A DNA stretch of 64,000 nt from contig NZ_JAJNCL010000001.1 of the NCBI RefSeq assembly GCF_021025955.1, positions 496,001 to 560,000 on the forward strand, given 5' to 3'. A program made the position numbers and the translations under genes. The stretch comes from Rhodococcus qingshengii. Lineage in GTDB: Bacteria; Actinomycetota; Actinomycetes; Mycobacteriales; Mycobacteriaceae. The notes under the pieces were generated by a model. The model saw only the letters and a list, made by a program, of their open reading frames with translations, ran no database searches and had not been told where the DNA came from. Below, piece by piece: positions 8,922-17,194 of this stretch. Numbering within the stretch: position 1 is the first letter of the stretch; every line of letters begins with the position of its first letter.

Positions 8922-9695
8922 ATGACTTCTCTTCCGAGCCGTTACGTTGCCCTCGGTGACTCGTTTACCGAGGGCGTCGGCGACGCCGACGAACGATTCC
9001 CCAACGGTCTGCGCGGGTGGGCAGACCGAGTGGCCGAACAGTTGGCGGTGAACAATCCCGAGTTCCGCTACGCCAACCTGGCGATTCGTGGTCGCCTACT
9101 CGGACCGATCCTCGACGAGCAGGTGGAACCCGCCCTGGCGTTGAAGCCCGATCTGGTGACCATCTACGCCGGCGGAAACGACATGATGCGTCCGAAGCTC
9201 GACATCGACGCAGTGGTCGCCCGCTACGATTCGGCAATCGGCCAACTCACCGAATCCGGCGCTCGGGTTCTCATGTTCACCGCGTACGACACCGGATGGT
9301 CCGCCTTCTTCGGCAAGCTCCGCGGACGCCTGGCGATCTACAACGAGCTTGTTCGCGAGGTCGCGGACCGTCGCGGTGCGACACTCGTCGACTTTTGGCG
9401 ATTCTCCGAATATCAGGACCTACGGATGTGGGACTGGGACCGACTGCACATGTCGCCCGCCGGGCACGAGAACATGGCGACGCGGGTGCTCGACGTCCTG
9501 GGCGTCGAACACGGATTGACCCCGCCCGATCTGGGGCCGGCGCCGGTTCTCACCAAAGCCGAAACTCGTCGCGAGGATCGTCAATGGGCGCGAGAGTTCT
9601 TGGTGCCGTGGGTAGCTCGGCGAGTGAAGGGAACGTCTTCGGGCGACGGCGTCAGCGCCAAGCAGCCAGGGTTGGCGCCCACACTGCATTTCTGA
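8922..9695 (+). CDS. SGNH/GDSL-family hydrolase
   Basis: Esterase or lipase-like hydrolase of 257 residues. Block I is VALGDSFTEGVGD near residues 8-20 with the nucleophile serine; the block II glycine lies in ANLAIRGRLL; block III is YAGGNDMMRP with the conserved Asn; block V is DWDRLHMSPAGHENMA with the Asp-His pair. There is no signal peptide, so it probably acts in the cytoplasm. The ATG at 8922 is favoured because the SGNH fold starts right after it. It follows manB by 32 bp on the same strand. The natural substrate is unknown; acyl esters are typical. Confidence 0.88.
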   Translation: MTSLPSRYVALGDSFTEGVGDADERFPNGLRGWADRVAEQLAVNNPEFRYANLAIRGRLLGPILDEQVEPALALKPDLVTIYAGGNDMMRPKLDIDAVVARYDSAIGQLTESGARVLMFTAYDTGWSAFFGKLRGRLAIYNELVREVADRRGATLVDFWRFSEYQDLRMWDWDRLHMSPAGHENMATRVLDVLGVEHGLTPPDLGPAPVLTKAETRREDRQWAREFLVPWVARRVKGTSSGDGVSAKQPGLAPTLHF

Positions 9696-9707
9696 GGTAG
9701 CCCGGCT

Positions 9708-10268
9708 TCAGTCCTGATTCTTGCGCTGATGTGCGAGCGCGACCAGGTGGTCGATGGTCTCGCGTTCGGCAGTCGGCGGCAGCGCGTCCACCGGCCACCA
9801 TCGGAGGTCGGTGGACTCCGCGCTCCGGACGATATGCGAATTGTCCGGTGCCACAACAAGAAACCGTAGATCGAGATGGCGAGTCGGAACTCCGAGCGAG
9901 CACGTGATCGGATGTGTGTGGGCGGAGAGTAGGTCCGCGTCTATCCGAACGTCGTGGATACCCGACTCTTCGCGAGCTTCCCTCAAGGCCGCATCGACCA
10001 CCGTCTCGTCGTCGGGCTCACAATGACCGCCGAGCTGAATCCACCTGCCTACCTTGGGATGCAGAGTCAACAGGACGTGGCAGCCACTCTCGTCGAGAAC
10101 CAGAGACGACGCGGTGATGTGTCCCGGTGCATGGCGACGAAGACATCCGTCCGGAGCCGAATCGAGGAACGCGAGCATCGTGTGCCGCAGTGACTCGTCC
10201 GCTTCGGAGGGGGTCGCCCAGTCCTCCAGAACGCCCTTGGCCGAGGCGTGCAGCGATTCGGCTGACAT
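9708..10268 (-). CDS. NUDIX hydrolase
   Basis: Protein of 186 residues with a near-perfect Nudix box GHCEPDDETVVDAALREAREESG (about residues 96-118), whose REAREESG glutamates bind the metal. It hydrolyses a nucleoside diphosphate linked to some other group; the substrate is not evident. A leading helical region (SAESLHASAKGVLEDWATPSEADESLRHTM) precedes the fold. It is read in the same direction as fbiB and begins three bases after the fbiB stop, so it is probably co-transcribed with the F420 genes. It converges with the SGNH hydrolase gene. Confidence 0.9.
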   Translation of the reverse strand: MSAESLHASAKGVLEDWATPSEADESLRHTMLAFLDSAPDGCLRRHAPGHITASSLVLDESGCHVLLTLHPKVGRWIQLGGHCEPDDETVVDAALREAREESGIHDVRIDADLLSAHTHPITCSLGVPTRHLDLRFLVVAPDNSHIVRSAESTDLRWWPVDALPPTAERETIDHLVALAHQRKNQD

Positions 10269-10271
10269 GAC

Positions 10272-11657
10272 TTACAACTCCACCAACGCGTCCCCGGGGG
10301 CGGAGACGGTGCGCGGAGTCAGGGACTCGAGTGGGTGCCCGATTGCGACCGCGCCGAGTGGCTGCCAGTCCGCCGGGAGATCGAGCTGTGCACGTACGAG
10401 GTCGGCGGCGAAGATCGTCGAGCCGATCCAGCAGCTTCCCACGCCGCGTGTGGCCAGCGAGACCAGCAGGCCCTGCACTGCCGCGCCTGCGGCAACCGTG
10501 AACATCGTGGACTCCGCGGCGGTACGTCGGGCATCCGGGTAACTGTGTGCGCCATCGGGCACGCAGAAGGGAATGACGACCTCGGGGGCGTCGAACAGGA
10601 TGTTTCCGCGGGCAACCCGCGCTTCGACGGATTCGTCGCTACGACCGTCGGCACGCAGATCGGCGGCCCACCGCTCCCGCATCTTCTCGAGGAGAGCGTT
10701 GCGGACGGACTCGGTACGTAGCCACACGAATCGAACCGGTCTCGTGTGGTGTGGTGCGGGAGCGGTCAGTGCCTCGGCGATCGAGTTGCGAATGATCTCC
10801 GCGTCGACGGGGTCACTTGCAAACTGCCGAACCGACCGACGCAGCAGCAGTGCCTGGCCGCGGCCCATCACCGTGGCCTCCTCGGTGCCCAGCCAGAACA
10901 GATCGTCGGGGCCGCGGCGGATCAGATCCTGGCCGCTCGAACCGTCGTCCTCGAACCGGAGTCCACGAACGACGGCGACGGGAACGCCGCCTAGCTTGCC
11001 CTTGACCAGATCGCCGGCAGCGGCGATCTCGTCAGCGATCGCGATCTCGGTGACGATCAGATCGTTGCCCTGGCTGTCCTGTGCTCCGAGGTAGCCGTGC
11101 AGGACCGGAATGCCGGACGAACCGATTGCGGCGTCGGTCTGCCCGTTGCGCCACGCACGACCCATCGTGTCGGTGACGACGACGGCGACGGACTTGCCCG
11201 TGCACTCGAAGATTCGGGCGCGCAGGCCCGCAGCGCTTGCGTCAGGATCCAGGGGGAGCAGAGCCAGCTCTGCACCGTCGACGTTGGAGCCGTCGATGCC
11301 CGATGCTGCCTGCACGATCCCGAGTTTGTTCTCGGTGATCAGAGTGCGGCCCTTGCGCGCCACTACCCGGACGGCTTCCTGATCGACCAGGAGGCGCCGT
11401 GCTGCGTCGCGCTCTTCCGGATCGGTCGGCGAGGAAACGATGCGACCCTCGACTTTGGAGAACACCTTGCTCGTGACGACAACGACGTCGCCGTTCTCGA
11501 TCCACGGCGTCGCGTCGACGACAGCGGCGGCCAAGTCGTCTCCGGGCCGGAACTCGGGAAGGCCGAGCACGGGAATGACTTCGATTGCGGCGCCGGGGGA
11601 GTGATCGCCGGGGGAGTGATTTCTGTCGCGGCTTGCTGCGGTTCGGGGTTCGGTCAC
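10272..11657 (-). CDS. fbiB: Coenzyme F420:L-glutamate ligase FbiB (fused CofE and FMN reductase-like domain)
   Basis: Bifunctional F420 maturation enzyme of 461 residues. The N-terminal CofE domain (about 25-260; [29 protein letters not shown] segment, [17 protein letters not shown]) adds gamma-linked glutamates using GTP. The C-terminal nitroreductase-like domain (about 275-455; [34 protein letters not shown]) binds FMN and reduces dehydro-F420 in mycobacteria. Its ATG overlaps the fbiA stop by four bases. An in-frame 15-bp duplication near the N-terminus (11591-11620) creates the repeated HSPG segment and probably lies outside the fold. Confidence 0.95.
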   Translation of the reverse strand: MTEPRTAASRDRNHSPGDHSPGAAIEVIPVLGLPEFRPGDDLAAAVVDATPWIENGDVVVVTSKVFSKVEGRIVSSPTDPEERDAARRLLVDQEAVRVVARKGRTLITENKLGIVQAASGIDGSNVDGAELALLPLDPDASAAGLRARIFECTGKSVAVVVTDTMGRAWRNGQTDAAIGSSGIPVLHGYLGAQDSQGNDLIVTEIAIADEIAAAGDLVKGKLGGVPVAVVRGLRFEDDGSSGQDLIRRGPDDLFWLGTEEATVMGRGQALLLRRSVRQFASDPVDAEIIRNSIAEALTAPAPHHTRPVRFVWLRTESVRNALLEKMRERWAADLRADGRSDESVEARVARGNILFDAPEVVIPFCVPDGAHSYPDARRTAAESTMFTVAAGAAVQGLLVSLATRGVGSCWIGSTIFAADLVRAQLDLPADWQPLGAVAIGHPLESLTPRTVSAPGDALVEL

Positions 11658-12646
11658 AGTTCGACTCCGGCGATCTCGAAAGCCGTTCGAACCATTTTTG
11701 CGGTCTCTTCGGGGGACGTCATCAAAAGTGGGATGCTTCGCACGTCCACCCCGTCGATGTCGGCCGTGTCACCTTCGTCGATGAGCCAGCCGTCGAGAAT
11801 GCCGTTGATCGAACGAGCTCCGTAGTGGCGACCGATCGCCTCGGAGGTCGTGTCGACCCCGATGACGTCAAGGCACTCGTCAGCCATGCCGCGCAACGGT
11901 TTTCCGCCGATGACGGGGGAGAGCCCGACAACCTTCGCTGCAGTGGTTCGCAGGGCTCCGCGAATTCCGGGCACCGCGAGGATCGCGCCGACGCTCACGA
12001 CAGGATTGGACGGTGCGATCAGCACGATGTCGGCACCGTCGATCGCCTCGACCACCCCTGGCGCGGGCTTGGCCTGCTCAGCTCCGACGTGAGCGAAGCT
12101 GTGAGTTTCCACCTGTGCTCGATGGCGTACCCACCACTCCTGGAAATGAATCGCCTTCTGCTCACCGTCTTCCGGATCGGTGATTACAACGTGTGTCTCG
12201 CTGCGGTCGTCGCTCACGGGAAGCAGAGCGACACCTGGATTCCAGCGATTGCACAACGCTTCGGTGATCGCGGACAACGGATATCCCGTGCGGAGCATCT
12301 GGCTGCGAATCAAATGTGTTGCGATATCGCGATCTCCGAGGCCGAACCAGTCCGGCTTCGCTCCGTATGCCGCGAGTTCTTCTTTCGCATTCCAGGTTTC
12401 GCCGGCGTGCCCCCACCCGCGTTCGGTGTCGATACCGCCGCCGAGTGTGTACATACAAGTGTCCAGATCGGGGCAGATGCGCAGACCGTGCATCCAGACG
12501 TCGTCCCCGACGTTGACGACGGCCGTGATGCGATGTGGGCCTTCGTATTTCTCGAGGGATTCACCACCGACGATTCCGAGCGCATTTTGCACACCTTGAA
12601 GGAAACGGGCCCCGCCGACGCCGCCAACCAATACAGTCACGTTCAC
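11654..12646 (-). CDS. fbiA: 2-phospholactate/phosphoenolpyruvyl transferase FbiA (CofD family)
   Basis: Transfers a phospholactyl or phosphoenolpyruvyl group from an activated guanosine donor to FO, giving (dehydro-)F420-0. The 330-residue protein has [14 protein letters not shown] at its N-terminus (nucleotide-binding loop), [27 protein letters not shown] (metal and FO site), the GDRD motif and [18 protein letters not shown] segment. The GTG at 12646 is chosen over the longer frame because homologues begin exactly at this strand; the extra 20 residues are arginine-rich and unconserved. It diverges from whiB2 and is translationally coupled to fbiB. Confidence 0.93.
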   Translation of the reverse strand: MNVTVLVGGVGGARFLQGVQNALGIVGGESLEKYEGPHRITAVVNVGDDVWMHGLRICPDLDTCMYTLGGGIDTERGWGHAGETWNAKEELAAYGAKPDWFGLGDRDIATHLIRSQMLRTGYPLSAITEALCNRWNPGVALLPVSDDRSETHVVITDPEDGEQKAIHFQEWWVRHRAQVETHSFAHVGAEQAKPAPGVVEAIDGADIVLIAPSNPVVSVGAILAVPGIRGALRTTAAKVVGLSPVIGGKPLRGMADECLDVIGVDTTSEAIGRHYGARSINGILDGWLIDEGDTADIDGVDVRSIPLLMTSPEETAKMVRTAFEIAGVEL

Positions 12647-12744
12647 GACAACAGAGCCTAGGCGGTCGGCGCGTCGTCGTGTCTGGCGGGCAGAAGGTCC
12701 CGTCAATTGGGGGCCGGAATACTAATGGATTCATCTCGTTTAGC

Positions 12745-12773
12745 TTGACCGCGACACGCTGGACGTGTGTAAT
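12745..12773 (+). promoter_or_regulatory. Candidate sigma-A promoter of whiB2
   Basis: TTGACC at 12745-12750 and TGTAAT at 12768-12773 are separated by 17 bp, close to the housekeeping consensus. This would give a whiB2 leader of roughly 130 nt. No other strong hexamer pair is obvious between fbiA and whiB2. Confidence 0.5.
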
Positions 12774-12912
12774 CTCAAATGTGTCATTCCAACCGCTACT
12801 TGTGAGTTCACTTGCAGCGGGGCCGGTTTCGAACACAGTTTCGAACGGTCGACGGGGTGGGGTTGAAGATGGAGTGAAAATTCTGCGCTATTACAGGTGA
12901 GGAGGCGGAACG

Positions 12913-13305
12913 ATGCCCAATGAAAATGTCGAGATCAGTTCTCTCGCAATGACAGTAAGCGACGAACCGCAGACCGATTCCCGAGCAGGCGCAGCAGAAG
13001 GTGCCTGCAGCAGTGAGTTCGACGGTATGAGTACTCGGCCAGTGCTGAGTCTCGTCACCGGCTTCGAAGAATTGTTCGACACCATCGAGGATCAGTGGCA
13101 GGAGCGTGCTCTCTGCGCGCAGACCGATCCCGAAGCGTTCTTTCCTGAAAAGGGTGGATCGACGAGGGAAGCAAAACGGATCTGCCTCGGTTGTGAAGTT
13201 CGTGACGAGTGCCTCGAGTACGCGCTCGCGAACGATGAACGGTTCGGAATCTGGGGAGGGTTGTCCGAGCGCGAGCGTCGGCGACTCAAGCGGGGGATCA
13301 TCTGA
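12913..13305 (+). CDS. whiB2: WhiB-family iron-sulfur regulator WhiB2
   Basis: Protein of 130 residues with a [4Fe-4S] cluster built by four cysteines at about 68, 91, 94 and 100 (C-x22-C-x2-C-x5-C), the GIWGG turn and a basic C-terminal DNA-binding tail (ERERRRLKRGII). The core is almost identical to mycobacterial WhiB2/WhmD, which is essential and controls septation and cell division with sigma-A. The start at 12913 has an excellent ribosome site (GAGGAGG). The 60-residue N-terminal extension is rich in S, T and E; a later ATG at 13027 would give a shorter form nearer the mycobacterial length. Confidence 0.94.
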   Translation: MPNENVEISSLAMTVSDEPQTDSRAGAAEGACSSEFDGMSTRPVLSLVTGFEELFDTIEDQWQERALCAQTDPEAFFPEKGGSTREAKRICLGCEVRDECLEYALANDERFGIWGGLSERERRRLKRGII

Positions 13306-13362
13306 TCTGCTGCTGAATCGGTTCTGTCAGCGTCGGGGCTGACGGGCGGTCTTCGAAAGTCT

Positions 13363-13387
13363 GACCTGCAACGGGGAATTGCAGGTC
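13363..13387 (+). terminator. Hairpin downstream of whiB2
   Basis: GACCTGCAA (13363-13371) pairs with TTGCAGGTC (13379-13387) around a seven-base loop, followed by a T-rich stretch (TGTTTTGTTCTT). It lies 58 bp after the whiB2 stop and before the convergent zincin-like gene. Confidence 0.6.
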
Positions 13388-13460
13388 AAGCAACGACTGT
13401 TTTGTTCTTCGTGTGGATTTACTTCTTCGTGTGACATCAGTTTTTCGTCTGACAGTGCGT

Positions 13461-13500
13461 CAGTCCTCGTCGGGCAGTATCAGTCCTCGTCAGGCATGGT
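13461..13500. repeat. 20-bp imperfect tandem duplication at a stop codon
   Basis: CAGTCCTCGTCGGGCAGTAT at 13461-13480 is repeated as CAGTCCTCGTCAGGCATGGT at 13481-13500, with a 16-base stretch matching except for one base. The second copy contains the last codons (PDED) and most of the stop of the minus-strand gene; the first copy lies just downstream of that gene. Confidence 0.8.
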
Positions 13501-13968
13501 TGGGTCGATGACCTGTGGGTCGACGCCCAGATACGTGCCGACTTGATGGACCAACACGTCGTGCACCAGATCCGTGAGTTCTTCCGGATCCTTCGCGCGC
13601 TGCTCCAATGGGCGGCGAAACAGCACAATTCTTGCGCGAGTCGTATTTCCGTGACGGTCGATTCCGGCCGGAATCAGTCGTGACAGTGGAACCGGGCCGT
13701 CTGCGATGACCTCCGGCGGCCACGTGACGGACTCCGGATCGTGCGCGTGGATCTTCGGGACTTCGTCGACTGCGATGTCGAGTTTCGTCAACCGGTCGTG
13801 CCACGCGAGGTCGACGGGCGAGAAGGCGTCGAGCACCAGGAGATCGAACTTCTCGGCCCGGGTACGCCTTGCGGGCACCTCCGGGGGAAGTAGCGGTCCG
13901 CGCAGGCCACGGCCGTGTCGCTCGATGGAACGAGTGGTGACCGAGCGTCGGCGGCGGGCTTGTGGCAT
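13480..13968 (-). CDS. Zincin-like metallopeptidase-family protein with degenerate active site
   Basis: Protein of 162 residues corresponding by position and sequence to mycobacterial Rv3259 and related to the DUF1025/zincin_1 family. A basic N-terminus (RARRRRSVTTRS) precedes the fold. The expected zinc motif HExxHxxG near the C-terminus reads HQVGTYLG (H141, Q142, T145), so the catalytic glutamate and second histidine are missing. It is therefore probably not an active peptidase. It converges with whiB2 and diverges from the DUF3499 gene. Its job is unknown. Confidence 0.75.
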   Translation of the reverse strand: MPQARRRRSVTTRSIERHGRGLRGPLLPPEVPARRTRAEKFDLLVLDAFSPVDLAWHDRLTKLDIAVDEVPKIHAHDPESVTWPPEVIADGPVPLSRLIPAGIDRHGNTTRARIVLFRRPLEQRAKDPEELTDLVHDVLVHQVGTYLGVDPQVIDPTMPDED

Positions 13969-14048
13969 GGCGCCCAGATTACGACAGAAGAAACTGCTCG
14001 GTGTGTCCGAGTAGGTTCCGGACGTGGGGAGGGCTAGGCTCCGTACCT

Positions 14049-14435
14049 GTGAGATCTCTGCGTCGCTGCTGCCGCCCCGGGTGCAAGAACCCCGCCGTCG
14101 CGACGCTTACGTATGTCTACTCGGACTCCACTGCGGTTGTCGGGCCGCTGGCAACCGTCGCCGAGCCCCATTCGTGGGATTTGTGTGACACGCACGGCTC
14201 GCGAATCACTGCCCCGAAGGGTTGGGAACTGGTTCGCCACGAAGGTGGATTCGCATCGAGCACTCCCGACGAAGACGATTTGACCGCTTTGGCCGAAGCT
14301 GTACGTGAAGCCGGTCTCGGAGATCGCAGCAAGTCCAACGTCGACGCAGATGAGGACATACGTCCCGCAGCTCCGAGTACTGCCCGTACAGGGCGTCGTG
14401 GACACCTCCGCGTTCTGCCCGACCCGTCCAACTGA
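14049..14435 (+). CDS. DUF3499 family protein
   Basis: Small protein of 128 residues, matching mycobacterial Rv3258c in position. The N-terminal half carries a likely zinc ribbon: RRCCRPGCKNPA near residues 5-16 and WDLCDTHGSR near 44-53. The acidic C-terminal half (TPDEDDLTALAEAVREAGLG) looks flexible. The GTG at 14049 sets the start just before the first cysteines. It precedes the phosphomannomutase gene by 127 bp. Function unknown. Confidence 0.85.
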   Translation: MRSLRRCCRPGCKNPAVATLTYVYSDSTAVVGPLATVAEPHSWDLCDTHGSRITAPKGWELVRHEGGFASSTPDEDDLTALAEAVREAGLGDRSKSNVDADEDIRPAAPSTARTGRRGHLRVLPDPSN

Positions 14436-14562
14436 CGCGAGATTCGTCGCCGCAGACGCTAGGCTCGACCGAGTACTTCCACACCCGAGTACTGCGAATC
14501 TCCGGACGCCACGCGCCCGGACGTTCCCGTCTGTGAGGGTGCATGCACAAGGAGAGTTTTCA

Positions 14563-15936
14563 GTGGGGCGAACAGCCGAGTCGGTTGCTGCAATCATCAA
14601 GGCGTACGACGTGCGCGGCGTGGTCGGTGAGCAGATCGACGAAGATTTTGTCCGCGACGTCGGTGCATCGTTCGCCCGTCTGGTCCGCGACGAGGCCGGC
14701 GCCGCCACGACGGTTGTGATCGGCTACGACATGCGTGCATCGTCGCCCACGCTGTCTTCGGCTTTCGGGGACGGCGTGCTCGCTCAAGGGCTCGACGTCG
14801 TCTACATCGGACTGGCGTCGACGGACGAGCTCTACTTTGCATCGGGTTTGCTGAACTGCCCGGGCGCGATGTTCACAGCGAGTCACAATCCGGCCAAGTA
14901 CAACGGCATCAAGATGTGCCGGGCCGGCGCCAAGCCGGTCGGTCAGGACACCGGTCTCGCAACCATCTCCGCCGAGGTCGTCTCGGGTGTTCCCGCATAC
15001 GACGGACCGGCAGGCACCGCCAGCACCAAGGACGTCCTCGAGGAATACGCGAGCTACCTACGCGGATTGGTCGACCTGGCTGCGTTGCGTCCGCTGAAGG
15101 TCGCAGTCGACGCCGGCAACGGCATGGGCGGACACACCTCGCCGGCCGTATTCGGGCCGATGCCTCTCGAGGTTCTCCCGCTGTACTTCGAGCTCGACGG
15201 CACGTTCCCCAACCACGAAGCCAATCCGCTCGATCCGGCCAACCTCGTCGACCTGCAGGCATACGTGCGTGAAACCGGAGCAGACATCGGCTTGGCGTTC
15301 GACGGTGACGCGGACCGTTGCTTCGTCGTCGACGAGAAGGGCGACCCAGTCTCGCCGTCCGCGGTGACGGCACTTGTCGCCAAGCGTGAACTCGCGAAGG
15401 AACCGGGCGCGTCGATCATCCACAACCTGATCACGTCACGGGCAGTGCCCGAACTGGTCGAAGAACTCGGCGGCGTCGCGATTCGTACCCGAGTCGGCCA
15501 CTCGTTCATCAAGCAGGAGATGGCCGAGACCGGTGCCGTCTTCGGCGGCGAGCACTCCGCTCACTACTATTTCCGCGACTTCTGGGGCGCCGACTCCGGC
15601 ATGCTCGCGGCGTTGCACGTACTCGCTGCGCTGGGCGAGCAGGACCGCCCGCTGTCGGAGTTGATGGCGGAGTACACGCGCTACGCGGCCTCGGGCGAGA
15701 TTAACTCCACGGTGGCGGACGCAGCCGATCGCACGGCCGCCGTACTGGCAGCATTCGCGGACCGCACCGAGTCGGTGGATCGCCTCGACGGAGTCACGGT
15801 CAGCCTCGAGGGAAATGCCTGGTTCAACCTGCGTGCGTCCAACACCGAACCCTTGCTGCGACTCAACGTCGAAGCACCCACGTCCGCCGATGTCGACGCA
15901 CTGGTGAACGAAATTCTGGCGATCGTCCGGGCTTGA
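14563..15936 (+). CDS. pmmA: Phosphomannomutase/phosphoglucomutase
   Basis: Interconverts mannose-6-phosphate and mannose-1-phosphate, supplying the guanylyltransferase seen at 7.8 kb. About 457 residues of the alpha-D-phosphohexomutase fold: substrate entry IKAYDVRG at residues 11-18, phosphoserine loop TASHNPAKYNGIKM, metal loop DGDADRC, sugar loop GEHSAHYYFRDFW and phosphate loop RASNTEPLLRLN. The GTG at 14563 has AAGGAGAG six bases upstream. The long open frame back to 14305 is a shadow of the DUF3499 gene. Symbol follows mycobacterial usage; it is called manB elsewhere. Confidence 0.94.
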   Translation: MGRTAESVAAIIKAYDVRGVVGEQIDEDFVRDVGASFARLVRDEAGAATTVVIGYDMRASSPTLSSAFGDGVLAQGLDVVYIGLASTDELYFASGLLNCPGAMFTASHNPAKYNGIKMCRAGAKPVGQDTGLATISAEVVSGVPAYDGPAGTASTKDVLEEYASYLRGLVDLAALRPLKVAVDAGNGMGGHTSPAVFGPMPLEVLPLYFELDGTFPNHEANPLDPANLVDLQAYVRETGADIGLAFDGDADRCFVVDEKGDPVSPSAVTALVAKRELAKEPGASIIHNLITSRAVPELVEELGGVAIRTRVGHSFIKQEMAETGAVFGGEHSAHYYFRDFWGADSGMLAALHVLAALGEQDRPLSELMAEYTRYAASGEINSTVADAADRTAAVLAAFADRTESVDRLDGVTVSLEGNAWFNLRASNTEPLLRLNVEAPTSADVDALVNEILAIVRA

Positions 15937-15994
15937 ATCCGAGTCTGATCGGTTTGTCGGTGAGCCGAAGCCCTGGGATAGTTGGGGGACTATT

Positions 15995-16024
15995 TCGGGA
16001 ACGACGGCGTCGGGAACGAAGGCT
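15995..16024. repeat. 15-bp intergenic tandem duplication containing GGGAACG
   Basis: TCGGGAACGACGGCG (15995-16009) is followed directly by TCGGGAACGAAGGCT (16010-16024), 13 of 15 bases alike. It lies between the phosphomannomutase and SIS-like genes. The GGGAAC element resembles a SigH -35 box, but no GTT is correctly spaced. Confidence 0.7.
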
Positions 16025-16099
16025 TTGCCACCACGAACCGCGTAGAGCTGGAATGCTGGATGGTGCGGGAACTGCTAACGGAGAAGGGGGTGCGGTGAG

Positions 16100-17194
16100 A
16101 TGACAGCGCCGATGCCGCTTCTCGACCTCGACGACAGCGAGGGTTTGTCGGCTGCCGATTCGGAGGGGCTACTGCGGTCTGTAGCCATGGGGGGCGCACA
16201 GATTCGAGCCACCGCGTCGGCGGTCGGCGAGGGTGTGATCTCTCGGCTGGCCGGTTTGCGTCCGCGCAGCGTCGTGCTGATCGCCGGCGCCGGTGGCGCT
16301 CGACACGGAGCCAGGATCGCGCTCGCCCTCGTCGGAGATTCGATCGGGTGTCCGCTCATCGTGCTCGACCGGACGCCGTCGTGGGCCGGACCGTTGGACG
16401 TGATCGTCGTCGCCGGTGACGATGCGGGTGATCCACGCCTGGTCGAATCGGTCGACAGTGCCGTTCGCCGTGGCGCCGAAGTTGTTGTCGCCGTTCCGGA
16501 CGAGGGGCCCATGCGAGCCGTGGCGGCCGGGCGCACCATGCCGTTGCCGCCGCGGCTCTACGCCTCGCCGAGGCACACGATGACACGGTTCCTCGCCGTT
16601 TTCCTCGCGGTTGCCGCCGAAATCGAGGGCAAGGGATCGATCGATGACCGTTCGGCGGTGCTCGGTCGAATCGCCGACGCGGTTGACGCGGAAGCGCTGC
16701 GGGACGGGCCGGCCAACGAGGTATTCCACAACCCGGCCAAGTCGTTGGCCACCAGAATGAGCGGCCGACGGGTCGTTCTGTGTGGAAGTGGTTCCGTGAC
16801 AACAGCACTCGCAGAGTTCTCCAGTATTTCGCTGATGAGCTCGGGCCTGAACGCCGCCGCCGCAGAGATGTCGGAGGTGATCCGTTCGGCACGAGCGCTG
16901 TTCGCGCCGGACGCAGCTTCGCGTGATTCGGTTTTCCACGACCCGTTTTTTCACGATCCGCAACTGGACGGCGCACTACCGACTGCGCCGGCGCGGGCGT
17001 TCGTTTTCGCGACCGAATCCACGCGCGGGGAGGCGAAACGACGGATGGACGCACTGGCCGACGCGGATCTGGTGGTGGCGGTAGACGAAGACCAGACCAA
17101 CGTGGTGATATCGGAGATGGAGCAGGTGTTCGTGTTGGCGTCTCGAGTGGACATGGCTGCGGCGTACGTGCAGTTGACGGGTGGTGCGAAGTAA
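16100..17194 (+). CDS. SIS-domain (TobH-like) protein
   Basis: Protein of 364 residues related to the TobH/SIS sugar-phosphate isomerase-like family and to mycobacterial Rv3256c. A nucleotide- or sugar-phosphate-binding segment (SVVLIAGAGGARHGARIALAL, about residues 56-76) and a second alpha/beta half (GRRVVLCGSGSVTTALAEF) suggest two SIS-like units. The ATG at 16100 has GGAGAAGGGGG upstream. Its TAA abuts the manA start with no gap, and phosphomannomutase is upstream, so it probably takes part in mannose-phosphate metabolism or its control. No catalytic residues can be assigned with confidence. Confidence 0.8.
   Translation: MTAPMPLLDLDDSEGLSAADSEGLLRSVAMGGAQIRATASAVGEGVISRLAGLRPRSVVLIAGAGGARHGARIALALVGDSIGCPLIVLDRTPSWAGPLDVIVVAGDDAGDPRLVESVDSAVRRGAEVVVAVPDEGPMRAVAAGRTMPLPPRLYASPRHTMTRFLAVFLAVAAEIEGKGSIDDRSAVLGRIADAVDAEALRDGPANEVFHNPAKSLATRMSGRRVVLCGSGSVTTALAEFSSISLMSSGLNAAAAEMSEVIRSARALFAPDAASRDSVFHDPFFHDPQLDGALPTAPARAFVFATESTRGEAKRRMDALADADLVVAVDEDQTNVVISEMEQVFVLASRVDMAAAYVQLTGGAK

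Noticed and set aside
12535-12900. 121-residue plus-strand frame opposite fbiA and over the whiB2 promoter
   Set aside because: No family pattern or ribosome site; it covers the predicted whiB2 promoter.
14436-14562. Extended phosphomannomutase start at 14305
   Set aside because: Residues before the GTG at 14563 are not part of the fold, and AAGGAGAG favours 14563.
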